A stretch of DNA of 64,000 nt from Cylindrotheca closterium (lineage: Eukaryota > Bacillariophyta > Bacillariophyceae > Bacillariales > Bacillariaceae): assembly GCA_933822405.4 (NCBI GenBank), contig CAKOGP040002058.1, forward strand, positions 1 to 64,000, written 5' to 3'. Position 1 is the first letter of the stretch. The number at the start of each line of letters is the position of its first letter. Both the position numbers and the translations under genes were made by a program. The notes below the pieces were generated by a model that saw only the letters and a program-made list of their open reading frames with translations, had not been told where the DNA came from and made no database searches. This document shows, one piece after another, positions 12,422 through 23,588 of the stretch.

Positions 12422-12747
12422 AGTATTGAGTTGTATTGTATATATGGTGTTGTTGTCAGTGACAATCAATGAATGAGTACCGCATCGCTCCGCTGCGAAT
12501 ATTTTTATTTGAGAAAAGTATCTGATTGACGATCGACGATCGACTGACTGACGCTTGACTATACTACCAGTAATACTCCAATCAATACACGCACAGATTG
12601 ATTCCAATCGCATACAAGCACATCATATTTTACTCAACATTAACATATTTATGTGAGCACATTTCTTTTTTAAACTTGATATCTCTATGATTTTTATATA
12701 TTATGATTCGTAACTTTGAAACTGTCTATTATCAAGTTCCACCGTTT

Positions 12748-15539
12748 TTAACTTGGCGGTTGGAAGAAATTTGGTGATTCCACAATCACTGGAGGTTGGG
12801 GAGCATTGGGTGCTTCGCGGGGCCCATCAAATCCCACTCCATTGGAAGGAGTAATGAAATTAAAGACGGGTGGGTTCGTGGGAGGACCAATTACCAGTCG
12901 CTCTGTGGGGCTTGACGAAGGTCTAAGTGTAGTAGGTATGGGGGTAGGCCCAGATGTCGGATCTGATGTGGGACCCGATGTTGTGGGACCCGCTGTAGGC
13001 AAAGGGGTTGGTCCAGATGTTGGGTTGGAGGAAGTCACAGGTGTAGGTTTGCTAGTTGGTCCAGATGTGGGAATGGGAGTCGGACCCGATGTAGGAAGGT
13101 CTGAGGGTCCCGAGCTAGGCGTCGAGGATGGGTTCTTTGAAGGGTAGAACGATGGAATCGTGCTTGGTTTGTCCGACGCCTTCGCCGATGGAGTAGCTGA
13201 AGGCATAATGGAGGGAGTTTGCGAGGGCTGACTGGATGGGGAAACACTTGGCTGGATAGAGGGCTGTAGCGAAGGAGTCGCAGACGGCTTGTCCGACGCC
13301 TTTACGGACGGAGTGTTTGACGGCATAATGGACGGGCTTGTGGACGGCATAATGGACGGCTTGTGTGAGGGTCCATTCGACAGCGTTGGCTCGAAGGACT
13401 GTAACTGCGACGGACCCTGAGAAGGCTTCAAAGAAGGCAGAGTACTAGGACCTTGTGATGGATGCATTGTGGACGGCATAATGGACGGCTCGTGTGAGGG
13501 TCCATTCGACAGTGTTGGCTCGGAGGACTGTAACTGGGACGGACCCTCAGATGGCTTCAAAGAAGGCAGAGTACTAGAATCAGTACTAGGACTTTGTGAT
13601 GGATGCAAGGAAGGAAATGTGGATGACAACTTGGATGGTCCCACCGAAGGAGCTGTAGATGGCAGTGCGGAAGGCACCTTTGACGGCAGGAACGAAGGGG
13701 TTGTTGATGGGAAACTTGAAGGTGTGTTTGACGGCATCAGAGAATTAGACTGGAAATTTGATGGCGCAGCCGATTTTGACGGCGCAGCCGATGGTCGTTC
13801 CGATGGAGAATTGGAGCCAAAGGTGACGGATGCGGTAGATCCGAAGTCTCCTCCAGTGCCAACAACTTCACCTTCGAAAACCACATTGAAGCCACCAGTA
13901 TTATGCTGACAACACATTCCATCATCACTGGAATCATCAATCGTCAAAGTGTGAGTACCTGCCTCCAAGCAGTACTTGAGCGAATAAGATTCGTTGGATC
14001 GCAAGTATGCATCCTTCCCTCCTTCAGCAATCAGACCCCCACTACTGTCACGCAACTCCCAGGTTGTTTCATACCCAAAGAGATCCGTTTCCAACTCCAA
14101 TATCATTTCATATTGGCTGGCCTGACATTGTTCTGTGGGCTGAGTGGGTGGAAGAGAGCCATCAAGGCCGATTTCCGCATTGTTCGCAAACCGGTTGTGA
14201 AGAAAAGTCATTGGAACTCCCTCGTTCCCACTACATAAGTTAGCTTCGCCACAATGGTGAAGGGCAATGACCTTGTTCGTTTCAACCGAAAGAACTGGCG
14301 AGCCAGAGGATCCTGGCTCTGTGTCGCATGTGTATCGAACGTCGAGATACCCACTGGCGCCATAGCACGACACCACCGGTTGAAGAGTCCGACATCGTTG
14401 TTCCTGACCATACTGGCTATCCATAATAGCCATTGCCTTGTCATGGCCTCTGGGGTGCTGTGGAATGTAAATTGCTTCACCAATGGTAGGATCTCTTGGT
14501 TCTGTTTCCAGGAAACTAGAAAAATGAAATGCAGGAAGCGCGACGTGTTATTCGACGATCAGCAATTCCTGGTCGTGCATTTGAAAGGCAGTCACACTTA
14601 CCCGTATCTTTTCAATGGTGCAGTGGGTCGATCTTTCAACTTCACTAAAGTATAGTCATGGAGCCTGATAGCTTCGATCAAAAAGTCCACTTCATAGACA
14701 TCTTGAATATCGCTCGGAACTGAGTCTTTTCCGCTCCCAGAGCAATCTCCTCCACCATTTTGCACTTCCAAGTTGAATACAGCGTACGAATTGAGGGCAT
14801 CTTCACTATTCCGAATGCAATGTTGGTTGGTAACTAGTATATTCTGGTTTCCGATTAGCCATCCAGTGCAAGTACCTCTGCCGTTGATGATAATCTTTGC
14901 GACCGATCTTGCCATTTTGTATTCGGTAGCATGACTATCCCTGTAGCATTGCGAATTTCGGAGATCATCTGCTCCACAGATGGTCAGATCCCTTCTTTGC
15001 TCCCACGGAAGCAACTCAACTCCGCGAAGGCTTGGTCTATCAATCTCTTTTCTGGGGGAAGAAACATCTCGGAAACCAGCAGCATACTTGTCAATGAGAA
15101 AGTTCCCTACACCATTGTCGCCAGCGCAAGTCACCGACAAGACGACTGTGTCACCATTGATGAAGCGTGCCCAAAAGGAAGTTAGTCCACTCTTGCCTTT
15201 TCCCCTCAGGGCAAACGCTTCTTTTCCGACCAGGTCGGTTAATAGCAATCGGCACTGGCCTTGAATATCCAATGATGCAAAATGAAGCGAAATATAGGTG
15301 GCCCCTTCGTGATACACAGTGTAGGTATGACTGACTCTCTTTTCTTTTATGATTGTCATTGGCTGAATTTCACTTATTTCATGATCCGTCGATACTGTTA
15401 GCAGTGCTTCCTCGCCAATTTGAAACGGACCTGGAGCTCGAGCGGTATGATTGAATATGTTGCCATCTTCAGCAGCCAAGGCTACCCAAAGAACACTTTG
15501 CCATATTCCAAACAAGAAGCTGTAGTGTAAGGCTTTCAT
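12748..15539 (-). CDS. Secreted trypsin-like serine protease with long PSS-repeat tail (2 exons)
   Basis: Exon 1 is 15539-14602 and exon 2 is 14515-12748, with an 86-nt GTAAGT...CTAG intron; about 901 residues. A signal peptide opens the protein ('MKALHYSFLFGIWQSVLWVALAAE'). The protease fold carries a complete triad: His about 240 in 'LVTNQHC', Asp about 295 in 'LHDYTLVKL', and Ser about 383 in 'GSSGSPV'. This layout resembles bacterial lysyl-endopeptidase or V8-type enzymes. A Cys-containing beta domain follows ('DDSSDDGMCCQHNTGGF'), a module common in diatom secreted proteins, then about 330 residues of 'PSxxPS' repeats turning into 'PTSGPT' repeats. Such tails are typical of diatom cell-wall or frustule-associated proteins. 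Extracellular proteolysis anchored to the wall is inferred. Confidence 0.85.
12806..13740 (-). repeat. Pro-Ser-Ser / Gly-Pro-Thr coding repeat array
   Basis: Short degenerate repeats encode the protease tail. A larger unit is duplicated: DNA around 13333-13450 and 13477-13600 shares long near-identical tracts encoding 'GPSQLQS(S/F)EPTLSNGPSH'. The array is therefore growing by unequal exchange as well as by short-unit slippage. Confidence 0.8.
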
Positions 15540-16779
15540 ATTCTTTCGTAAGAAGCGATGGAGGTTTGAGGTATGGATTTCGCTCTTCAGAATTCATGTA
15601 CCTACAGTATATCATCGTCCATTCATTTCTCATCGGCTTTGGCACATGTTTCCAAATTTCGAAACAAGGAATAGTCGATCTTTGGGAGCATAATGTTTGG
15701 AATTAGCGAAGGCTCGTCTTGCGATTACGCGACCTACATTTATTATATTTTATCTTGCATAGAAACTGCTTTGATTTTGTTTGGGCTGTAAATGTTCGAC
15801 ATACGTGAAAGAATTTGAAATTTCCTCATAAATAGAAATGGGTCGGCACGCGCCTTCGCCATCAACATTTAAAGTACCGGATAGCAAGACACATGTATTT
15901 CACCACGTGTTCCGAATTATCTCTAATGTATTGAATATGCAGGATTTGCAGTACAGTACGGTATCATGTACCTATATCAGGGAGTATGAGCTGAGCAATG
16001 TACCTGTCTTTGAAAACCATCGAAACAATCTCAAATCGAATCAAGATGAAAAAGCTGTAGGAGTGTTATTGCTGGATATAAATTCCTAATATCAGCAATA
16101 TCCTCCAAGGACTAGGACTACCATGCAACAAAGCTTTATTTTTTTTATGTTTTGAAAGAATAGATGTTGTTTCTTTTTTAAAAAAAATGCTTGAATTGCA
16201 TTGAATGCAGAAGACCGATTGCATCGCGCAGCATGAACTGTTTTGCTGTGATGCGAAGTTTGCTTCGGGGCGACTTTTGGCCCAGCCCAACAACAAGAGT
16301 TGTTTCAAGATAGCTCCTGGCTGACTGCCTGTTGCTTCAACAATACACCAATACTTTAAGTATCATGACGGCCATTGTTGGTGTACTCAGGACTTTGGTA
16401 GAATTCGCTTCAGGGTGGGAGGTACCATGTACTCTTTCCATAACTACAGTACCCTCCCTCGGTGGTAAAATTAGGTACGATTGAGATGAATTTGATGAAG
16501 CGTGTGTGTATCTTGTTGGTAAAATTCGATCCGTTGAGTATTCCCTTTCTCTATGTTTTGTAACGTGAGAAGTTTCGTAAACAATTATGAATAGGTCGTT
16601 TTTCGAGCAATTTTGTGTCGCACTACACGGCTAACATGAAACAATCGACGAAAACACGTGTCTTTTTGTCTACCGGATAGGAGTTCCTCGTGATGTTTTT
16701 GGCTGCATACATTCTGCAAGTTCCCACTCGATCTTTGAATTGAAAGCAGGCTTTGATCACACATGAGTCACAAAACAAT
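15540..16779. other. Long intergenic region, divergent promoters
   Basis: It separates the minus-strand protease from the plus-strand SET/aminopropyltransferase gene, so it should hold two divergent promoters. TACAGTA-type motifs occur near 15602, 15953 and 16436. Several short open frames here look random. Confidence 0.5.
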
Positions 16780-19700
16780 ATGAGTACCTGTATTCGAACT
16801 TTACAACTATTTCTGTTAGCCACGACACTGGCGTCCAGTGTGTGCGAAGAAATCAATAAGGCCACACGTGCAATCGAACTTTCCAAATGGCTGAACGAAC
16901 AAGAGGGCTACGAATTCAATTCCAAGCAAGAGATCCGACCGATTGAATCTACAATCCCTTCACCGAACGCTGGTATTTTTGCCACACACGACATCCAAGA
17001 GGGAGAAATCCTCGCCCGCATTCCATGGAACCTCATCGTAGGACCAGTCGACGGTGATCGACTCAGAGATGCAGAGAACGAAGAGTTTGAAGAAGAGGGG
17101 CCATCCGAGGCCTCCTGCAGTGCTTTCCGCAATTTGTATGGCGAGATGCAAAAAGGGTCTTCCTCCATGGTCTCTCCATACATTGATTACCTCTTTGCTA
17201 CCAAAGCTACCTTGCCGTATTCCTTTTCCGAAAATGGAAAGCATCTTCTTTTAGATATTTTGACGAACTCTCACGATGAAGACGATGTTCCGCTTCTGGA
17301 GAAATTAGACCCTCCGTTCCTATTGGAGGCAACCGCATGTGATGAAGAAGCCATTACTACGGAGGGTCACCTGGCAGCTGAGTTGATAGTTCAATTTGCG
17401 TTTCAGTCCAAAATGATTCCTATCTATGACCTATACACACATCGAAATGGCAAATGGCTGAACACAGAGACCGAGACTGTCCCAGGAGAATACTTCAAGG
17501 TCAAGGCACTTCGTGATATTAGTGCTGGCGAACAAATTCACAGCAGCTACAACGATTGTAAGGAGTGCCCAAACAACCTCGGTCATTATAGTGTTCCAGG
17601 TACGATTTGAAAATCGATACGCTTGCAGGAATCAAATCTACATCTTGTCCAGTCTCACCATGCGCTTGACTCCACAGATATCTTTCGTGACCATGGCTTC
17701 CTTGAACCCTACCCGCAGCGCTGGAGTATCCCTGGTGAAAGTGCCCACATTGAATACACACGTGATGACACTGGTGTCATTGATGAGCCTAATTTCGTTT
17801 ACGACTTTGAAACCGACCTTGTTGTTCACGACGATGGCAAATGGTACTGGCGCTTCTCCGAAAAGAACCAGCTTGTCTTTTTGGACCACGACGAGGAGGG
17901 AGAAGCGATTGTCATGTGGGACATGTCGAATGATTTGGTCTTAGACGAACTGAAGGATTCTTGGCCAAGTTACCGAGAGGAACTGCGAAGAATATCGCGC
18001 ATCCGCAACATTGAATGGGACAAAGCACCAGAGACCTACAATATCACACAAGAAGAATGGGAAACGATCTGGGCATTCCACGAAACCTACTCCAACATCC
18101 TTGAGTCAGCCTTGGATTTCATTGAAGACCACTCCGGGCTTTCGACTGACCATCATGGTCATTATGATGACTTGACTCACGAGGGCGATGGAATTACATA
18201 CAACGAATTGGATTGCCCAAGCTCCGAGTTGATTGACTTCATGGACTATGACTTGTATGAAGAGAAGAGCTCCAACTACCAAGTCATGAAGTGGCAAACT
18301 CGTGAAGAGGACGACGACATGTGCTTGCACCTGGATGATATGCTGCAAATATGTACCAGCTACCGCCCACACTACCACGAATACTTTGTTCACTTTCCAG
18401 CCCAATACATTGAAAAGGTGGAGCGAGTCATGTTCCTAGGAAGTGGTGACGCTATGCTTTTGCACGAAATCTTGAAGTACCCAGACCTGAAGAAGGTCGT
18501 CGGCCTTGAGGTAAGAGAATGTTGTCATGCCTTCAGCATTCATGTATTTCGTTGACTAATCAATTGACTGTATTCGCAGCTTGACCAAGATATCACTCGA
18601 ACCAGTTTTCAATACTTCCAGACTCAACCCCACTACGATGACCCACGCGTTGAATGGTGGTACGGTGATGCCACAAAGACGCTACCATTGCTTACCAAGG
18701 AATACTGGGGATCCTTCGATTTGGTTCTGGTCGATCTGTCCGAGACTGTCGTTTCATTGGATGTCACTGGAAAGCATGATATCTTGGATGTCTTGGAGAA
18801 CCTTCTAAAGCCCGATGGTGTCCTTTTGGAGAACGAACTCTACATTGACCGATTCACTTCCCACTTTGACCACACAATTCATATCTTTTACGGATCACCC
18901 AAGGTGTGCACCCAAGTTCTGACATTAGCTAGTAACAATGTTGACTTCCTCCATCATCCAATCAAGGATCACGGAATCGACAGCTATTTGACCAAGACTC
19001 CAGAAGAGGACGACGAACGATTCATGTACATTCACGACTACCTCAAGTCCTATGCTCCTGATGACGTATGTTCCGCAACAGAGAATGAAGGTGTTGTTCA
19101 AGGTCGAACCGCTGGTGTCATGGAGATTGTCAACTTTGAGAATATCGAGTCGTTCCCTGGCGAAGATTTGGAACAGAGCCTTATCTCGATGATGGAATTG
19201 AATGGATTCAAGCCACTCTCCAAGCCAGCAGCATCCGTTCAAGGCCATGTTTTTGTTGTAATGGAGGAAGGCTACCTTTCTGTTAGATGCTGGGAAGACA
19301 AACTCTACTGTGCTGCCGACATCAACCTGTGGGGAGCCTTTTCCAAACGTGAAACCGTAAGAGAATTGCTTCGCAGCGCCTTGCAAAGTAAGACCGTCTC
19401 GGACTATCGAGTAGTAGTTGGTGGAATGTACGGATCCAAGACTTTGGAAATGGACCAGAAAGAAATTGGAGTCCGCTTCTCCCAAAACCAAAACTGCGAT
19501 GCCAGACGTGGAAACATGGAAACCGAGATCGACTCGGAAACCATGAGAGTTCTAACACAAGAGACTGCCCGCATAATGGAAGGAAGAACCGACTTGACTG
19601 CCATTGTGGTATGTGGCTTTGAGGACGAGGAAGAGTGCGAAGCATCTAAGGTTCTACAATCGGATGATACTAATCATTTCAGCAAGGTTTGGACTATCTG

Positions 19701-20658
19701 GGCTTGTCCCGAACTAAAAACTGACGAAGATGAAGTGGAGGAAGAAGCCATGTTTGCCTGTGAAAAGAACATCATTGCCCAACATGACGAATCCAACTCT
19801 TCTGCGTTTGATATGCTGGTCTTTGACGAAACCGCAACCTACGAAATGATGCAAATCTTCAGCAGCATCTTTTCGGATTCTCATGAGCACGAGAACTTTT
19901 TGCACCCAAATCACATTCTGGCGTCATCCTTTGACAAGTCTTCTAAATTCAAGGGACGATTTGTGGCAGAACGTTACCGTTCCATTCCAGACACTATTGT
20001 TTCTGTTTCCACCATTATGATCCGAGGAAAGGGAGGCGACGAATTGGGATGGATGGTTGCCTATGCTGCCGAAGACTATTCCTTCTTGAAGCTTTCCAAG
20101 TTGGAAGAGCGATTGCAGGCGAGACTTCCTGGACTAGACTTGGAGATTCAAGGCATTGTCGGTGGAGAGCAACATGTTCAGAAAGATTTGGCTCCCCAAA
20201 ACATGACCTTCACCAAGGCAGACTACCCCACCTTGCCCAACGAAATTCAAAATCAAGAACAGGAGCCTTTGGGACGCCAGAGTGTTGTCCAAATGCAATG
20301 GAGCGACAAGCAAGCTTCTACGGAGAAGGTCGTGGAATACTTGACAGCTACGTTGAAAGAAATGCATTACAAGCCAGTTCGATTTGAGACCTACGAAGAT
20401 GTTGGTGAAGGCTGTGTCGTCGCTGCCTCGTATGCCAAAGGCAGTGCCATTATGGTGTTTGATGGCCGCCAACAATTGGTGCTCAATCTTTTCTCCTTTA
20501 GTCAAAGCAAGAAACGTGCCAACAAGTTTGTCAAGACTTTGGAGACTCTATCCGATGGCAAACTGAAGGTGGCCTTGCGAGACGAACAACCTCGGGGAGT
20601 TGGGCGTGTCGTCAACTTTGAGAAGGATATCTATTCTCAAGTTGCAGAGATGGAGTAA
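16780..20658 (+). CDS. SET-domain / aminopropyltransferase / SAMDC-like fusion with signal peptide (3 exons)
   Basis: Exons 16780-17599, 17678-18510 and 18580-20658; the introns (78 and 69 nt) are GTACG...CACAG and GTAAGA...CGCAG. The product is about 1243 residues. The ATG at 16780 gives a signal peptide ('MSTCIRTLQLFLLATTLASS'). Residues about 45-270 resemble a RuBisCO-LSMT/SETD3-type SET domain: 'NAGIFATHDIQEGE', 'MIPIYDLYTH', 'VKALRDISAGEQI' and 'SYNDC'. Near residue 505 stands the spermidine-synthase hallmark 'YHEYFVHFPA', followed by the dcSAM-binding 'FLGSGDAMLLHEIL', 'VEWWYGDA' and 'FDLVLVDLSE'. Two later segments (about 740-800 and 1128-1190) resemble S-adenosylmethionine decarboxylase but I see no Ser-Glu-Ser-His processing site. 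Aminopropyltransferase-SAMDC fusions are known from diatoms and are tied to long-chain polyamines; the added SET domain suggests lysine-directed methylation. Substrate is inference. Confidence 0.8.
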
Positions 20659-21117
20659 GATGAATAGAACATCAGACTCACACCGTGGGAATTTGTTTCA
20701 AAGGGTGATATATATGTGTACTCACGGTGAATGAATGATTTTAGCATCGAGCAACAAAATTGTTCGATTAGTAGATAAGAAGAAGATAGAGATACATCAA
20801 TGTTACGATTTCTAACAATTAAAAACTAGATAGTTGACTTACCATTGAAATGTCAATCGTGTAAAGTTTGGCGAAGAAAACAGGAGAGTGAGTGATACAT
20901 GCATCAGTGCAAACGAGCCAACAATCGTAACCAACAAGAACGAGCAGAGTACTGGAAGGCATGATGAGTAAATATACTGCGCTATAAAACATTATTCTTC
21001 TTTATGTACACACCGGCGCCGATGTTTCTTTCTATTATGAGTCTTTGATGGCTTTTGTTCGGTTGGTAAAGCGGTGCGTTGGAAAGTTGTCTGCATTCGT
21101 TTCGCATATGAAAATAT
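20659..21117. other. Convergent intergenic region
   Basis: It lies between two convergent genes and so holds two 3' flanks. No gene seen. Confidence 0.5.
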
Positions 21118-21405
21118 TTACAATACAACTCTGGCAGCTTCCGTCATTTCGTACTCAAAGGGAGCGTTGAGGCCGTCGGTGATGCGTCTTCGCAGTGAGA
21201 TCTTCACCTTTGGTGCGGCTTGTCGTCGTAGTGCCCTTGGATCGGTCACTCCAACAACCACTTCTTCCGTCTCACCAAAAATTTTGTTCATGAACGCTCG
21301 TTGTTTGGGATGGAGATCCTCATTCAAATTACGAGGCTTTGTCCCGTAGTTGTGTGCGTTGGCAGCAGTGATGACGGTGGGGGCAATGACAGTTGTGAAA
21401 TCCAT
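21118..21405 (-). CDS. Small unrecognised protein (95 residues)
   Basis: I chose the ATG at 21405 ('MDFTTVIAPTVITAANAHNY') because the 81 residues encoded upstream in the same frame are of low quality and probably 5' leader. The protein is basic in its middle ('ALRRQAAPKVKISLRRR') and has no membrane segment or signal peptide. It shows even composition, typical of a real small protein, but I recognise no family. It faces away from the YqgF-like gene, with which it shares an upstream region. Confidence 0.5.
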   Translation of the reverse strand: MDFTTVIAPTVITAANAHNYGTKPRNLNEDLHPKQRAFMNKIFGETEEVVVGVTDPRALRRQAAPKVKISLRRRITDGLNAPFEYEMTEAARVVL

Positions 21406-22148
21406 ATTGATGAATAGGTTGTTGTAAAAGGACCTCTTGCTGGTGTGCTTGTATTCGTATTTTATGAGCTGCCGTTGGCCCAAAGTTCGTGTTTTGTCAC
21501 TTTTGAGAGGTGAAGCAGTCGCAAAAACAGAATGAAAGTGCGTAGAACATTCGTAGAATGTACGTAGAACATCAACCAATAGGTAGAAGAAATATATTCT
21601 TCGCCGGAAGAGGCATTCGTGATCCAACGTTGATGTTTTCCTTGTCACTGTGACCTTACTACGACTTGTTAATCAATAAGGTACTGTTCACAGAACATCG
21701 TATCAACATTTAAAAGAGTCGGAGTGGTATTCGTGATGTTTTATTTGTCACTGCGACTTTACTGCGACTTTTACTAACAAATGAGGTAACGTTCCACTGA
21801 CAGTTCGGATCGCCCACGTGACATCACAAAATACGTTTCACAGAACGATCAATCAACACAATTTGGGAATCGTCTTCAGCAGAAAGCATTCAGCATTTTC
21901 CACTCCTATGCTGTTGCGTCCTTCAATCCCTTCTCTCTAAGTCCAATTGCACAAATACACGGGATGTAAGTTTGAAGAATGCAATCTGCCTGCGATTGAT
22001 TCATTCGTTCGTTCCCAAACCAACCACCATAATGACAAACAACCAAATCAGCAGATTTCATTGATTGATTTTCCATCAATACGCACGTGAATACACACAC
22101 ACACACACAAACACGCACAAACGATATAGAATAGATTTATAGTATACA
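21406..22148. other. Divergent promoter region
   Basis: It separates the small minus-strand gene from the YqgF-like gene. It contains an AC dinucleotide run at about 22093-22109 and partly repeated DNA near 21630-21660 and 21730-21780 (both carry 'TTGTCACTG(T/C)GAC'). No gene is supported. Confidence 0.5.
22093..22109. repeat. AC dinucleotide microsatellite
   Basis: About eight AC units, roughly 40 bp before the YqgF-like start codon. Confidence 0.85.
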
Positions 22149-22832
22149 ATGTCCGTCTCTGCCGCTCGAAATCTGGTCCGCATGATCACACCTCCTTCCC
22201 AGGTTGCCAGCGCTTTGGATTGGAGGAAACATACTGGCGGCGCCATCCTTTCCTTGGACATTCACAAAAACAGCATCGGCCTGGCCATTGCCGCCCACCC
22301 TTCACTTCAAGAGCACGCTACTCTGTTGAGCTCAATACCTTTGCAAAACCGAGGCAAAGTATCGGAGCAGGACAAAGATTATCTGGCCGATGTCATCAAG
22401 ACCAACAAGGTTTGCGGTGTCGTGGTATCTTGGCCGTTACAAGAAGGGACGGCCAAGATGGGCCATGCGGCAGGTCGCGTCTTTCACACATTGGAAGGCT
22501 TGGTCAATGAAGAAGACAGCGAATCTTCGGCAAGAATTGTCTCTCTTTTGCACCTCAAACCTCTTTGTTTGTGGGACAGCGAACATGCGGAAAACAGCGA
22601 GCCAGAAGACATTTTTGGCCGGAGTCCAGCCTATTGTCGGACTTCTAGTAAACAAGAACACCGGGCTTCGGAGGAACAATACAACCAAGACGAGAAAATT
22701 GTCGCGACTGGTGTTTTGGAGGACTTCTTGCATGCATTCTGGCCTGACGTTGTCAGCAAGCAGCCGACTATGATGGCAGTCTCGTCTGATGATGAGCAAG
22801 AAGACGAAGGACCAAAGATCGCAATGGCATAA
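22149..22832 (+). CDS. YqgF/RuvX-like RNase H-fold protein
   Basis: 227 residues from an ATG at 22149. 'GGAILSLDIHKNSIGLAIA' matches the first strand of the YqgF/RuvX RNase H-like fold, where the Asp is a metal ligand, and 'VCGVVVSWPLQEGTAKMGH' matches the second conserved block (a 'GxPxxxxG' loop in bacteria). After an insert, 'DEKIVATGVLEDFL' could correspond to the last helix. Bacterial members process pre-16S rRNA or are proposed Holliday-junction resolvases. A weakly basic amino end ('SAARNLVRMI') could be a mitochondrial presequence. The acidic tail is extra. Conserved acidic residues of the third motif are not evident, so catalysis is uncertain. Confidence 0.65.
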   Translation: MSVSAARNLVRMITPPSQVASALDWRKHTGGAILSLDIHKNSIGLAIAAHPSLQEHATLLSSIPLQNRGKVSEQDKDYLADVIKTNKVCGVVVSWPLQEGTAKMGHAAGRVFHTLEGLVNEEDSESSARIVSLLHLKPLCLWDSEHAENSEPEDIFGRSPAYCRTSSKQEHRASEEQYNQDEKIVATGVLEDFLHAFWPDVVSKQPTMMAVSSDDEQEDEGPKIAMA

Positions 22833-23588
22833 CAGGATGGGCTATTGATTACATAATGGCTCTCCTATATTGCTTTTATCCGTCATAACAAGCCTCCAAG
22901 AGACTTATTCTTTGCTATTGTATTAAAAGGACGAATAGATCAACCAATCATTATCTTTAGCTACCTGTACTGTTGTAGCGGCTCAAACTACTTTTGGCTC
23001 GACACACTACTTATTCCATAGAGCCTTTCAATGCACATTTGTGGTGCTGGATGAAAAGGTATCATCAATCATCAAGGATCCCGATAACTCGAATCGTAAT
23101 CACTACTCGAAGGATACTACACCAGCACTGGACGAGAAACGAAGACTTCTTGACCCACACACCACTACTTTTCTCTAACCTAGATACACTTGTTAGATCT
23201 CATGATGCGATGTGCGTACTCGTATAACGGACTTCGAATGCAATATCCAGGTCCCCTGTCTACGGTAACATCAGTGACTTGACTTCTGTTTACACTGCCT
23301 ATGTACCACCGGTAGGCGATTAGATTAGATTAGATTAGATCAGATCACAAGTAGATTATGCGATTGATTGCACTCCTTAGCGACGATTCATCAGACCCAT
23401 TTTGAATCGAACCATTCAAAGAGAGAACCATTGGATCTTCATCGATCATTTTATTCGATCCTCTTCCGTGTTTGCACGTACGCACACATCAGCATTTTGC
23501 GACGACGACATAGATATCCATATCTTTCACGCTGAATCATCCTAAAAGGAAAGATATCTTATCGTCGTCATTATCATCATCGTCTACA
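22833..23588. other. Intergenic region with ATTAG repeat
   Basis: No gene seen. A pentanucleotide run (GATTA type) lies at about 23318-23340. The BCAT leader lies at the right end. Confidence 0.5.
23318..23340. repeat. GATTA pentanucleotide repeat
   Basis: About four and a half tandem copies, upstream of the aminotransferase gene. Confidence 0.85.

Noticed and set aside
12386..12613. Extended amino end of the Gfo/Idh/MocA protein
   Set aside because: The added residues are encoded by TGAT repeats ('QSINQSI') and precede a good ATG followed by a plastid-type presequence.
13469..13909. 146-residue plus-strand Gly/Asp-rich frame
   Set aside because: It is the reverse complement of the PSS repeat region; low-complexity repeats give open antisense frames.
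15838..16089. 83-residue frame in the long intergenic region
   Set aside because: It has no homologous pattern, no paralogue and sits in AT-rich DNA; probably chance.
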